Below are positions 8,451-18,394 of a stretch of 64,000 nucleotides of DNA, piece after piece; positions within the stretch are counted from its first letter, which is position 1; the number at the start of each line of letters is the position of its first letter. The stretch lies in NCBI RefSeq assembly GCF_036059255.1, contig NZ_CP107947.1:1984001-2048000 (forward strand), read 5' to 3'. This stretch comes from Micromonospora sp. NBC_00389 (GTDB lineage: Bacteria; Actinomycetota; Actinomycetes; Mycobacteriales; Micromonosporaceae). The translations under genes and the position numbers were made by a program. The notes beneath the pieces are model-generated. The model was not told the DNA's origin. It saw only the letters and a list, made by a program, of their open reading frames with translations, and ran no database searches.

Positions 8451-10339
8451 GACGCGCGGGTGCGGGTGCTCAGCGACGGGTCGGCCTGCCGGTGGTGGCT
8501 GTGCGACGACGGGTCGGGCTGCCGGTTGTGGCTGTGCGACGACGGGTCGGGTTCCCGGTCCTGGTTGTGCGACCGGATCCGCTCGATGATCGCCGAGGTG
8601 GATCGGTCCGGCACGTACCCCAGGGTGCGCACCTGGCCGCCCAGTCGGCGCACCAGCGGCGCTTCCGGCACCAGCTCCGGCGGGTAGTCGCCGCCCTTGA
8701 CGTAGACGTCCGGCCGGACCGCCTCGATCAGCGCGGCGGGTGAGTCCTCCTCGAAGACGACGACGTGGTCCACGCAGGACAGCGCGGCGAGCAGGGCACC
8801 CCGGTCCTCGACCGGGTTGACCGGCCGGTCCGGCCCCTTCAGCCGGCGTACGCTGCCGTCCGAGTTGACCGCCACGATGAGCAGGTCGCCCAGGGCGCGG
8901 GCCTGCTCCAGGTAGCGCACGTGCCCGCGGTGCAGGACGTCGAAGCAGCCGTTGGTGAACACCACCGACCGCCCCGCTTCGCGATGCTCGGCGACGATCG
9001 CGTCCAACTCGTCGGTGCCGACCAGCGACGGATGCCCGCTGGTCACCGACGGCTGGTCGAGTGCGGTGAGCAGGTCCTCGCGCCGGCACACGCAGGTGCC
9101 GGTGTCGGACACGGTGATGGTGGCCGCCAGTTGGGCGAGCTGGGCGGCGGTGGGCAGCGGCGCGTCGGCGGCCAGGGCCAGCGTCATCGCCGCCAGGTAC
9201 GCGTCGCCGGCACCCACGGCGTGGCTCGCCGGGACCGGTGTGCTGTGGCTGCGCCGAGGCTCCCCGTCGGCGCCGCCGACCACCGCGCCCTCGGTGTCCA
9301 GGGTCACCGCGACCACGTCGGCACCGGTGTGCGCGCGCAACTCGGCCAGGCGCGACTCGGCCAGTACGGCCCGGTCGACGCCCTCGCCGGCCTCGGAGTT
9401 CACGGTCACGCCGGTGCCGGTGACGCTGAGTCCGTCGCCGGTGAGGGCCACCCGGCCCTCGCTCGGGGTGGGCTCGCCGACGGGCCCCGGGCGGTCGGCC
9501 CGCACCGGGTCCGGGGTGGTCTCGGCGCTGACGTCGTCCGCGTGGGCCCCGCCCGGGGCGGCGCCGACGGTCAGTTCGGACGGTCCGTCGGCCGGGTCGC
9601 TGTCGGGGTGCTCCAGGTGCAGTCCGGCGCCGGAGGGCGGACGGGTCGCACCGCCGGCCCGGGCCAGCAGTCGGGTCGCCTCGGCGAAGCTGGGGGTGAC
9701 CACGGTCGGCGCGAGGCCCCGCCAGTCGGCCAGGTCGTGGGCGTCCAGCGCGACCGTGGCGTACCGTTCCCGCTGCTCGACCAGCCAGGCGCGGACGGGC
9801 GCGGGCAGGGCGCCCAGGCCGTAGTCGCAGACCACCAGGGTCGGCGCCTCTCCACCTGCGGCGGCGCGCAGCTCCTCTGTGGCGCAGTTCAGGGCGGTGA
9901 GCAGCCGGGTCACCCCGTCCGGGTCGAGCGCGTCGTCCGGGTCGCCGGTGTCCTCCCGGAGCAGGATCTGGTTGCCGGCCAGCATCCGCCGCTTCACCGG
10001 GGTGGGCCGTCCGGCCTGGTTGACCGTGCGGTCCCAGACTCCGGCGCGGTCCAGACAGTCGTGTAGCTCGTCGCCGGCGACGTCGGCGCCGACGGGTGCC
10101 ACCAGCACCGCCCGGCCGCCGAGGGTGGCGACGTTGACCGCGGTGTTGGCGGCTCCACCGGCGGCGGAGATCCGCCGGCGCAGGGTGAGGACCGGGGCGG
10201 GTGCCTCCCGGCAGAGCCGGTCGGAGTCGGCGAACCGCCATTCGTCCAACATGGCGTCGCCGACGATCAGGACCGGGCGCCCGAGCCAGCTCTCCACGAC
10301 GGTCGCGAGCCGGCGCTGTTCCGCTGCTGCTCCTGCCAT
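8447..10339 (-). CDS. hldE: Bifunctional heptose-7-phosphate kinase / heptose-1-phosphate adenylyltransferase
   Basis: This is a two-domain HldE (RfaE) of about 630 residues. The N-terminal PfkB-type kinase shows AAGGAANTAVNVATLGG and the catalytic GAGDAYLAAM; it phosphorylates heptose-7-phosphate at C1. The C-terminal cytidylyltransferase-fold domain begins VFTNGCFDVLHRGHVRYLEQ (GCFDxxHxGH motif) and adds AMP to give ADP-heptose. A long low-complexity insertion (about 90 residues, rich in D, P, G and E) splits the kinase domain. The C-terminus ends in three 11-residue His/Ser/Pro repeats. The start is uncertain: ATG 10339 has a purine site only one base away; TTG 10372 and GTG 10357 are alternatives. 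gmhA, gmhB and hldD are not in the window. Confidence 0.9.
   Translation of the reverse strand: MAGAAAEQRRLATVVESWLGRPVLIVGDAMLDEWRFADSDRLCREAPAPVLTLRRRISAAGGAANTAVNVATLGGRAVLVAPVGADVAGDELHDCLDRAGVWDRTVNQAGRPTPVKRRMLAGNQILLREDTGDPDDALDPDGVTRLLTALNCATEELRAAAGGEAPTLVVCDYGLGALPAPVRAWLVEQRERYATVALDAHDLADWRGLAPTVVTPSFAEATRLLARAGGATRPPSGAGLHLEHPDSDPADGPSELTVGAAPGGAHADDVSAETTPDPVRADRPGPVGEPTPSEGRVALTGDGLSVTGTGVTVNSEAGEGVDRAVLAESRLAELRAHTGADVVAVTLDTEGAVVGGADGEPRRSHSTPVPASHAVGAGDAYLAAMTLALAADAPLPTAAQLAQLAATITVSDTGTCVCRREDLLTALDQPSVTSGHPSLVGTDELDAIVAEHREAGRSVVFTNGCFDVLHRGHVRYLEQARALGDLLIVAVNSDGSVRRLKGPDRPVNPVEDRGALLAALSCVDHVVVFEEDSPAALIEAVRPDVYVKGGDYPPELVPEAPLVRRLGGQVRTLGYVPDRSTSAIIERIRSHNQDREPDPSSHSHNRQPDPSSHSHHRQADPSLSTRTRAS
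8475..8573. repeat. Three 33-bp tandem repeats inside the 3' end of hldE
   Basis: Three consecutive 33-base units (8475-8507, 8508-8540, 8541-8573) each begin GACGGGTCGG and end TGTGCGAC. The first two differ at two positions; the third differs more. They encode an 11-residue repeat (core of DPSSHSHNRQP type) at the HldE C-terminus, just before the overlapping GT2 gene. Because 33 is divisible by three, copy-number change would keep the frame. Confidence 0.85.
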
Positions 10340-10442
10340 GCCTCCCCGGGTCCCCACCGCCCTGGAGGTCAAACCTCGCGGTGATCGACCCAGCCCGACC
10401 CACCGGCCTTCCAGCCCCGCCCCAGCACATCAGTGCCCGAAC

Positions 10443-10530
10443 CACCCATCCCCCCGTTGATCATGAAGTTGGCGGCGCGACACGCCGTTGGCGGCGTTGC
10501 TAACTTCATGATCGACAGGGGGATGGGTGG
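10443..10530. repeat. Long imperfect palindrome between hldE and the MFS gene
   Basis: The left arm (10443-10478) begins CCACCCATCCCCC and contains TGATCATGAAGTT; the right arm (10495-10530) is its near-exact reverse complement, with about four mismatches over 36 bases. The loop is about 16 bases. It lies between divergent genes, so it is not a terminator. The conserved core, TTGATCATGAAGTT, looks like a dispersed intergenic repeat I associate with Micromonospora genomes (recollection, unverified). Confidence 0.8.
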
Positions 10531-10583
10531 AAGTCCTTTCCCGGTCCGGCGCATGTTCCTTGTCGGTCGGGAAAGAAGGCGAG

Positions 10584-12260
10584 ATGACCACCGAAGCCTC
10601 CGCCGCGCCGGTGCTGAACCGTCAGCAGATCCGGCTGCTCATGATCGGTCTGATGACCGGCATGCTGCTGGCCGCCCTTGACCAGACCATCGTTGGTACG
10701 GCCCTGCCGACCATCGTCGGCGAGTTGGGCGGGATCAACCACTACTCGTGGGTGGTCACCGCGTACCTGCTCGCCTCGACCGCGTCGACGCCGCTGTACG
10801 GCAAGATGGCCGACCTGTACGGGCGCCGCCCGGTCTTCCTCTTCTCGATCGGCACGTTCCTGGTCGGGTCGTTGCTGGCCGGCCTGTCGCAGAACATGAC
10901 CCAGCTGATCATCACCCGGGGCATCCAGGGCATCGGCGCGGGTGGTCTGTTGACGCTGGCGTTCACCATCATCTCGGACGTGGTCTCACCCCGGGAGCGG
11001 GGCCGCTACCAGGGTCTCTTCGGTGCCGTCTTCGGGATCTCGTCGGTCGCCGGCCCGCTGGTGGGTGGTTACTTCGCGGAGACCGACTGGCGGTGGATCT
11101 TCTACATCAACGTGCCGCTGGCGATCCTCGCCATCATCGTCTGCTACCACGTGATGCGGCTGATCCCGTTCGAGCGCCGGGACCACGCGATCGACTGGCT
11201 CGGCGCCGGCCTGCTGGTCGCCGGGGTGAGCTGCCTGCTGCTCGCGCTGAGCTGGGGTGGCAGCGAGTACCCCTGGGGCTCCGGCGTGATCATCGGCCTC
11301 CTCGCCGCGGGCGCGGTGCTCGCCGTGCTCTTCGTGCTCCAGGAGGCCCGGGTCGCCGAACCCATCCTGCCGCTGCGGCTGTTCCGTAGCGCGACCTTCG
11401 CGCTCGCCAACTCGGCCGGTTTCGTGCTCGGCCTGGTGATGTTCGGGTCGATCATCTTCATTCCGCTGTACCTGCAGATCGTCAAGGGCGCCTCGCCGAC
11501 CCGAAGCGGTCTGCTGATGCTGCCGATGATGGCCGGCATCATCGTCACCTCGATCCTCACCGGTCGGGCGATGAGCCGGATCGGTCGGTACAAATGGTTC
11601 CCGGTGGCCGGGTCGGTGACCCTGCTGGTCGGCATGTTGCTGTTCACCCAGCTGGAGGTGGCCACCTCGCTCTGGATCGCCTTCGGTTTCATGGTGGTGA
11701 TCGGCGTCGGCCTGGGCCTCTGCATGCAGTCGCTGGTCCTCGCGGTGCAGAACGCGGTCTCCGTGCGCGACCTGGGCGCCGGCACATCCTCGGCGACCTT
11801 CTTCCGGTCGTTGGGCGGTTCGTTCGGGGTGGCGATCCTCGGCGCGGTGCTCTCCTCCAGGCTCACCGGAGGACTGGCCGACCGGCTGCCCGGCGCGATC
11901 GCCCAGCTTCCGCCGCAGCAGCAGGCCGAGGTGGCGGCAAGCGGCGGAGCGAACATCTCGATCAACGATCCGGCGACCATCTTGGCCCTGCCCGGGCCGG
12001 TGCGGGCGGCGATCCAGGGCGCGTTCGTCGACGCGCTGGACATGGTCTTCCTGACCGCCGGTCTGATCGCGATCGTGGCGGTGCTGGTCACCGTGGCGCT
12101 GCCGAACGAGCAGCTCCGGGGCGCCGGTCCGCAGGGTGCCAAGGGCGGCGCCGACCCGCTCGGCGGTGAGGCCCCGGCACCGGGCGGCAAGCCGCTGACC
12201 CGCGAATCCAAGGAGGAGGCGGCCGCCGACATGGAGGCCAAGTCCCAGACGATGATCTGA
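10584..12260 (+). CDS. DHA2-type MFS drug exporter
   Basis: The product is 558 residues from ATG 10584 with an AAGAAGG site upstream. It has about fourteen membrane segments, as usual for the DHA2 (DHA14) family. Signature elements are LAALDQTIVGTALPTI in helix 1, YGKMADLYGRRPV in the loop between helices 2 and 3 (motif A), and the GPLVGGYF of motif C. These transporters use the proton gradient to export drugs, dyes or natural products. The cytoplasmic C-terminal tail of about 50 residues is polar. The TetR gene beyond the shared terminator is convergent, so regulation by it is possible but not shown. Confidence 0.9.
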   Translation: MTTEASAAPVLNRQQIRLLMIGLMTGMLLAALDQTIVGTALPTIVGELGGINHYSWVVTAYLLASTASTPLYGKMADLYGRRPVFLFSIGTFLVGSLLAGLSQNMTQLIITRGIQGIGAGGLLTLAFTIISDVVSPRERGRYQGLFGAVFGISSVAGPLVGGYFAETDWRWIFYINVPLAILAIIVCYHVMRLIPFERRDHAIDWLGAGLLVAGVSCLLLALSWGGSEYPWGSGVIIGLLAAGAVLAVLFVLQEARVAEPILPLRLFRSATFALANSAGFVLGLVMFGSIIFIPLYLQIVKGASPTRSGLLMLPMMAGIIVTSILTGRAMSRIGRYKWFPVAGSVTLLVGMLLFTQLEVATSLWIAFGFMVVIGVGLGLCMQSLVLAVQNAVSVRDLGAGTSSATFFRSLGGSFGVAILGAVLSSRLTGGLADRLPGAIAQLPPQQQAEVAASGGANISINDPATILALPGPVRAAIQGAFVDALDMVFLTAGLIAIVAVLVTVALPNEQLRGAGPQGAKGGADPLGGEAPAPGGKPLTRESKEEAAADMEAKSQTMI

Positions 12261-12271
12261 CCGCGTCGACC

Positions 12272-12299
12272 GACCGCCCCGGACCGGTCCGGGGCGGTC
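12272..12299. terminator. Bidirectional terminator
   Basis: A perfect 28-base palindrome (GACCGCCCCGGACC and its complement) lies between the stops of the MFS gene and the convergent TetR gene. There is no T-run, which is normal for high-GC actinobacteria. Confidence 0.75.
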
Positions 12300-12304
12300 A
12301 GCGG

Positions 12305-12937
12305 TCAGGCGGGGCGGTGGTAGACGCCGTACCACCAGGTCGCGGCCAACTCCCGGGCGGCCGCGGCGTCGGCGTCGGGGTCGGCCGGGACCAGGCCGAC
12401 GTGGTGGGCGAGGAACCGGTCACCGCCGAGCACGACCAGCCGGGTCGCGGCTTCCGGGTCCAGGTCCGCCGGGGTGCGTCCGGCTCGTTGCTCGGCCCGG
12501 AGCACCTCCTCGGTACGCGCCACGAACTGCTCGAACCCGGCCGCCCAGTACTCCCGGACCACCTCGTCGTACGCGGCGACCTCGGTGATCGCGGCCAGCA
12601 CCGGCGCGTACGTCCGGTAGATCCGGATCACGTCGGCGAAGACCTCGGTGAGCGTGTCGAGCGGGTCGCCGGGTCCGGCCGGATCCCACCCGCGGATCCG
12701 GTCGAAGGAGGTTTCCTGCATGGTGCCGGCGAGGCGCATGAGCAGCTCGCTCTTGTCCCGGAAGTGGGTGTAGAAGGTCGACCGGGCGACCCCCGCCTCG
12801 GCGGCGATCCGCTGGACGCCGAGGTCGGTGAACCGGACCCCCTGCTGGAGCAGCCGCTCGGTGGCGGCCAGCACCCGCGCTTCGACGGCGGCCCGACCGT
12901 CGGGGTTGCGCGGGCGGCGTCGGGTGATCGAGGGCAT
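12305..12937 (-). CDS. TetR-family transcriptional repressor
   Basis: A 210-residue protein from ATG 12937 (MPSITRRRPRN). The N-terminal helix-turn-helix (about residues 15-65) carries LGVQRIAAEAGVARSTFYTHF, the typical TetR recognition helix. The rest is an all-helical ligand-binding and dimerisation domain. The start faces the aldo/keto reductase gene across about 120 bases holding a clear 17-base palindrome (12987-13003), so it probably represses itself and that reductase. The ligand is unknown. Confidence 0.92.
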   Translation of the reverse strand: MPSITRRRPRNPDGRAAVEARVLAATERLLQQGVRFTDLGVQRIAAEAGVARSTFYTHFRDKSELLMRLAGTMQETSFDRIRGWDPAGPGDPLDTLTEVFADVIRIYRTYAPVLAAITEVAAYDEVVREYWAAGFEQFVARTEEVLRAEQRAGRTPADLDPEAATRLVVLGGDRFLAHHVGLVPADPDADAAAARELAATWWYGVYHRPA

Positions 12938-12986
12938 GGTCGAAATCCTAGGTGTCCGGGTGCGGGATCGGCGACGTACGCTTTTG

Positions 12987-13003
12987 TCGGACATAGTGTC
13001 CGA
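12987..13003. promoter_or_regulatory. Likely TetR operator
   Basis: TCGGACATAGTGTCCGA is a perfect inverted repeat (7-base arms, 3-base centre). The half-element GACATAGTG recurs right after it (13002-13010), giving overlapping sites. It lies in the divergent region between the TetR gene and the aldo/keto reductase, exactly where a local repressor would act. Confidence 0.7.
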
Positions 13004-13055
13004 CATAGTGACCAGGGAGTGCCGACGGCGGCCCCCTACCAGCGAGGAGCAATAC

Positions 13056-14088
13056 GTGAAGTACCGACTGCTGGGCAGCACCGGGGTGTACGTCTCGGAG
13101 ATCTCGCTCGGCACGATGACCTTCGGCGGCAGCGGGCACCCGATCTGGAGCGGTCTGGGGGCGCTGGGGCTGCCCGACGCCCAGCGGCTGGTGGACACCG
13201 CGCTGGACGCGGGCGTCAACTTCGTCGACACCGCCGACATGTACAGCGATGGCGAGAGCGAGGAACTGCTCGGCCAGGCGCTCGGCAAGCGGCGTCGCGA
13301 CGTGGTGCTCGCTACCAAGGTGCACGCCCGGACAGGCCCCGGCCCGAACGACGTCGGCACCTCGCGGTTGCACATCATGCAGGCGTTGGAGGACAGCCTG
13401 CGGCGACTGCGCACCGATCACATCGATCTTTACCAGATCCACAACTTCGACCACGTCACCCCCGATGGAGGAGACACTGCGCGCGCTGGACGACGCGGTC
13501 CGGCAGGGCAAGGTCCGCTACGTCGGCTGCGCGAACTTCGCCGCCTGGCAGATCTCCAAGGCGCTGGGTATCTCGGCCCGGGAGAAGCTGGCCGGCTTCG
13601 TCTCGGTGCAGTCGTACTACTCCCTGCTCGGCCGGGACGTGGAGCGCGACGTGGTGCCGATGGCGCTCGACGAGGGTGTCGGGCTGACCGTGTGGAGCCC
13701 GCTGGCCGGCGGCTTCCTCTCCGGCAAGGTCGGCCGGGACAGCGTGGTCGCCGACAGTGGCTCGCGCAGCGCCCAGCCCGGCTTCACCAGCTTCACGCCG
13801 TTTGACCCGGAGCATGCCTTCACGGTCGTCGACGTACTCAAGGTCATCGCCGAGCGGCACGGGGTCAGCCCGGCCCGGGTGGCAGTCGCCTGGCTGCTGT
13901 CCCGGCCGGCCGTGACCAGCGTGATCGTCGGTGCCCGCAAGCAGGAGCAGTTGGTGGACAACATCGCCGCCACCGACCTCACGCTGACCGCCCAGGATCT
14001 CAGCGAGCTGGACGAGGCCTCCAAGATGCCGGTCGCGTACCCGAACTGGATCCAGGACGCGTTCGCGGGGACCCGCTTGCCGCAGTGA
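13056..14088 (+). pseudogene. Aldo/keto reductase interrupted by a one-base frameshift
   Basis: The reading begins at GTG 13056 (VKYRLLGSTGVYVSEISLG) after GAGGAG and runs well through the AKR core: FVDTADMYSDGESE with the catalytic Asp and Tyr, VLATKVH with the Lys, and LYQIHNFD with the His. At the C-run 13459-13463 the frame changes. The continuation, ETLRALDDAVRQGKVRYVGC to the end at 14088, is in the next frame. Dropping one C restores an open frame of 343 residues, the family's normal length. AKRs reduce aldehydes and ketones with NADPH. The gene is either freshly broken or misread at a homopolymer. Confidence 0.85.
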
Positions 14089-14094
14089 GGCGTT

Positions 14095-14128
14095 CGCCCG
14101 GTCCGGCGTTCACCCGCCGGACCGGGCG
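14095..14128. terminator. Terminator between convergent genes
   Basis: CGCCCGGTCCGGCG and its exact complement form a 14-base stem with a six-base loop. It separates the aldo/keto reductase from the Nudix gene on the other strand and can serve both. Confidence 0.75.
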
Positions 14129-14141
14129 CGGCGGGGCCGAC

Positions 14142-14633
14142 CTACTTGAGGATCAGCCGGTTGGTCTGCTCGAAGACGTCCAGGTCGGCCAGGGTCTCGT
14201 TGACCGAGGCGGAGAGCGGGGCGGGAAACCGGTCCCGGGGGAAGAAACCGGCGTCGGTGGTCTCGTCGGTGACCCGGGCCAGCTGGCCGTCCCACTCCTC
14301 GACCCGGAACGCCGCGGTGAAGACCTGGTACGTGTGCCCGTACATGTTGGTGCTGGTCCGGTCCGGGCCGGTGTAGAGGGCGAACGCGCAGACGCGCAGC
14401 GCCCGTAGCCCGGTCTCCTCGCGGACCTCCCGTACCGCGCAGTCCGCGATCGACTCGCCCAGCTCCATCGCCCCGGCCGGCATGGCCCACTGGCCGTTGT
14501 CTGAGCGTTGGATCAGCAGGATGCGCCCGGCGTTGTCGCGGACCACGGCGCGGGCGCCCACGAACATCAGCGTCCGGTCCCCGGCGAGCGCACGCAACTG
14601 CCCTACGTATGAGTCGGCCCAGGAGATGCTCAC
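14142..14633 (-). CDS. Nudix hydrolase
   Basis: A protein of about 163 residues. GTG 14633 (VSISWADSYVGQLRAL) is chosen over the TTG three codons earlier; neither has a strong ribosome site. The full Nudix box is present: GAMELGESIADCAVREVREE followed by TGL (G-x5-E-x7-REVREETGL). The preceding strand (AVVRDNAGRILLIQRSDNG) and the overall form resemble stand-alone MutT-like hydrolases of nucleotide diphosphate compounds. The substrate is not predictable. In contrast to the protein at 2929-3399, all catalytic glutamates are kept. It is divergent from the acyl-CoA ligase, 56 bases away. Confidence 0.92.
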   Translation of the reverse strand: MSISWADSYVGQLRALAGDRTLMFVGARAVVRDNAGRILLIQRSDNGQWAMPAGAMELGESIADCAVREVREETGLRALRVCAFALYTGPDRTSTNMYGHTYQVFTAAFRVEEWDGQLARVTDETTDAGFFPRDRFPAPLSASVNETLADLDVFEQTNRLILK

Positions 14634-14689
14634 CTGCGACAATTTACGGGGGTTCCCAAGCTGTGACCGGCGACACTAACTTGTTACCC

Positions 14690-16339
<1,650 letters not shown>

Positions 16340-16400
16340 CGTTTTACCGGGCACCGTCGCCTGTTGGGGCAGAGGATTCTCCTGAACATTCCTCCCCAGG

Positions 16401-16439
16401 AGGGCGGCCCCGGCGTTCGCACCGCGCCGGGGCCGCCCT
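16401..16439. terminator. Terminator after the acyl-CoA ligase
   Basis: A perfect 15-base stem (AGGGCGGCCCCGGCG and its complement) with a nine-base loop is followed by TTTACTT, a recognisable intrinsic terminator on the plus strand. Confidence 0.85.
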
Positions 16440-16528
16440 TTACTTGCGGGGCGACCCGCACCGTCATTGTTGCGAAAGTTGTTCGCCTCTGTCCTGATGA
16501 TGGGGAAATCGCGTAGTCAATGCCTCGA

Positions 16529-17539
16529 TCAGGCGTCGCTCGTCATGATCAGCACCTTGCCCACCGCCGAGTTCTCCACCGCCTGGTGCGCCGCCGCCGT
16601 CTCGGCCAGCGGGTGGTAGTGCAGCGGCAGGCCGGCGTCCACACCAACCCGGATGCCGCCCTGGTCCGCCGCCGCCGCCACGTCCCGTACGGCATGGGCC
16701 TTGGCCACCGTCGGCTCCGTATAGACCAGCACGAACTGCCACCGGACGTTCCGCATCATCGACGGCCGGACCGGGATGCTCACTTCGGGCTCGTCGTCGG
16801 CGTAGACGCAGACCGCCCCAGCGTTTCGGAGCACCTGCACGTCCGTCGCGGCGTTACGGGACGGGGACACCTCGACGATCGTGTGCACCCCGTCGGGAGC
16901 GATCTTGCGGATCTCCTCGACCACGTCCTGTTCCCGGTAGTTGATCACGAAGGAGGCGCCCGCCGCCGCCGCGAGCTGCGCCTTCTCCGCGCTGCTCACC
17001 GTGGTGATCACCGTGGCGTCGGACCAGCGGGCGAGCTGGATCGCGGCGTTCCCGACCGCACCCGCCCCGCCCTGGACCAGCACGGTGTGGTCGGCCAGCG
17101 CGCCGGGGCGCAGCGAGTCCGGCATGAACTCACCGGCGGTCAGGCAACGGTGCGCGGTGAGGAACGGGATGCCCAGGCTGGCCCCCAGGTCGAACGAGGC
17201 GTCGCCGAGGCGGACCACCTGCCGGACCGGCACCAGCGTGTACTCCGCCGAGGTGCCCCACGGCCGCTGCCAGGCCGCCTCCCAGATCCAGACCCGCTCG
17301 CCGATCAACTCCTGGTCCACCCCCGTGCCGACCGCCTCCACCACTCCCGCGCCGTCCTGCCCGGGGATCTGCCACCCCGCAGGCAACGGAGAGGAGCGGC
17401 GAGCCTTCCAGTCCGTCGGGTTCACCCCCGACACCGCCACCCGGACCAGGACCTCGCCCGCAGCCGGCTCCGGCACCGGCCGGTCGACCAACTCCAGCAC
17501 CGAAGGGTCGCCGGTGCGCTCGTACACGATGGCTTTCAT
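16529..17539 (-). CDS. Zinc-independent MDR, quinone-oxidoreductase-like
   Basis: The product is 336 residues from ATG 17539, preceded by GAGGAGACGACGG. The sequence MKAIVYERTGDPSVLELVDR, then PGQDGAGVVEAVGTGV, then the Rossmann site VLVQGGAGAVGNAAIQLA matches NADPH:quinone oxidoreductase (zeta-crystallin type). The structural zinc cysteines of alcohol dehydrogenases are absent. Such enzymes reduce quinones or enones with NADPH. It reads as a single gene; the HAD gene lies upstream with 166 bases between. Confidence 0.9.
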   Translation of the reverse strand: MKAIVYERTGDPSVLELVDRPVPEPAAGEVLVRVAVSGVNPTDWKARRSSPLPAGWQIPGQDGAGVVEAVGTGVDQELIGERVWIWEAAWQRPWGTSAEYTLVPVRQVVRLGDASFDLGASLGIPFLTAHRCLTAGEFMPDSLRPGALADHTVLVQGGAGAVGNAAIQLARWSDATVITTVSSAEKAQLAAAAGASFVINYREQDVVEEIRKIAPDGVHTIVEVSPSRNAATDVQVLRNAGAVCVYADDEPEVSIPVRPSMMRNVRWQFVLVYTEPTVAKAHAVRDVAAAADQGGIRVGVDAGLPLHYHPLAETAAAHQAVENSAVGKVLIMTSDA

Positions 17540-17705
17540 CCGTCGTCTCCTCACCCGTCCGGCGCGCAGCACCCGGGTCGAGCACCGCAGGCTGCGGTAC
17601 CCCGCTCAGTCCCCGTCATGCCGATCCCGCCGGCCCCCGAAAACCGTATAACCGTACGCAGGTCGGCAGGGACCGGACGGCCGTGACGCCGCGCACCCGG
17701 CCGGG

Positions 17706-18362
17706 TCAGTCGGCGAGCGCGTCGATCGTCTCCGCGCTCAGCTCGTCGATCCCGCCCAGCGTCACCGCGGCCAGCCGGGCGGCGTCCGGATCCAGCGGGT
17801 ACGCGCCGTGCGGCACCGCCACCACCCGCATCCCCGCCGAGGCGGCCGACCGCACCCCGTTGGACGAGTCCTCCACCGCCACGCATCGGGCCGGGTCGAC
17901 GCCCAGGCGGCGCGCGACAGCCAGGTACACGTCCGGTGCCGGCTTGCCCCGCTCGGTCTCCTCGGTGGACAGGGTGGCGGCGAACGCGTCGGTCAGGTCG
18001 GTGGCGGCCAGCGCCGCCGCGATCAGCCGGGTCGGCGACGAACTGGCCAACCCGAGCGGCCACCGCGCGGCGAGCCGGCGCACCACCTGGTCGGCGTCAT
18101 CGATCAGCGGTACGTGCTCCCGGTAGCGCCGGGTCATCTCCTCGACCACCTCGTCGGCGACCTGCTGAGCGGTGCGTGCCACGCCCAACTCGCCGCTGAG
18201 GTAGTGGGCCCACTCGCCGGTGCTCATGCCCATCAGCCGGCGCTGGGTGTCCGGCTGCCAGGTCCCGCCGTGCGCCGCCACGTACGCCCGCCGGACCTCC
18301 TCCCACACCGGTTCGGAATCCACGATCACGCCGTCCAGGTCGAAGACCACCGCATCCACCAC
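17706..18362 (-). CDS. HAD-superfamily phosphatase, beta-phosphoglucomutase-like
   Basis: A 218-residue protein starting at GTG 18362 or the GTG next to it. All four HAD motifs are visible: AVVFDLDGVIVDSE (nucleophile Asp plus acid), GLASSSPTR, the lysine in ERGKPAPDVYL, and VAVEDSSNGVRSA. The alpha-helical cap between motifs I and II places it with beta-phosphoglucomutase or 2-deoxyglucose-6-phosphatase relatives, which act on sugar phosphates. The start is 32 bases after the stop of the SCO6745-like gene, so the two probably share a transcript. Confidence 0.9.
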   Translation of the reverse strand: MVDAVVFDLDGVIVDSEPVWEEVRRAYVAAHGGTWQPDTQRRLMGMSTGEWAHYLSGELGVARTAQQVADEVVEEMTRRYREHVPLIDDADQVVRRLAARWPLGLASSSPTRLIAAALAATDLTDAFAATLSTEETERGKPAPDVYLAVARRLGVDPARCVAVEDSSNGVRSAASAGMRVVAVPHGAYPLDPDAARLAAVTLGGIDELSAETIDALAD

Positions 18363-18394
18363 GGGCCCATCCTGCCCGACCGGCGGGTCCCCGG

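Noticed and set aside
10527..10583. Earlier start codon for the MFS gene
   Set aside because: The added 19 residues lie next to the palindrome and lack conservation features; ATG 10584 has a ribosome site and begins like other DHA2 proteins.
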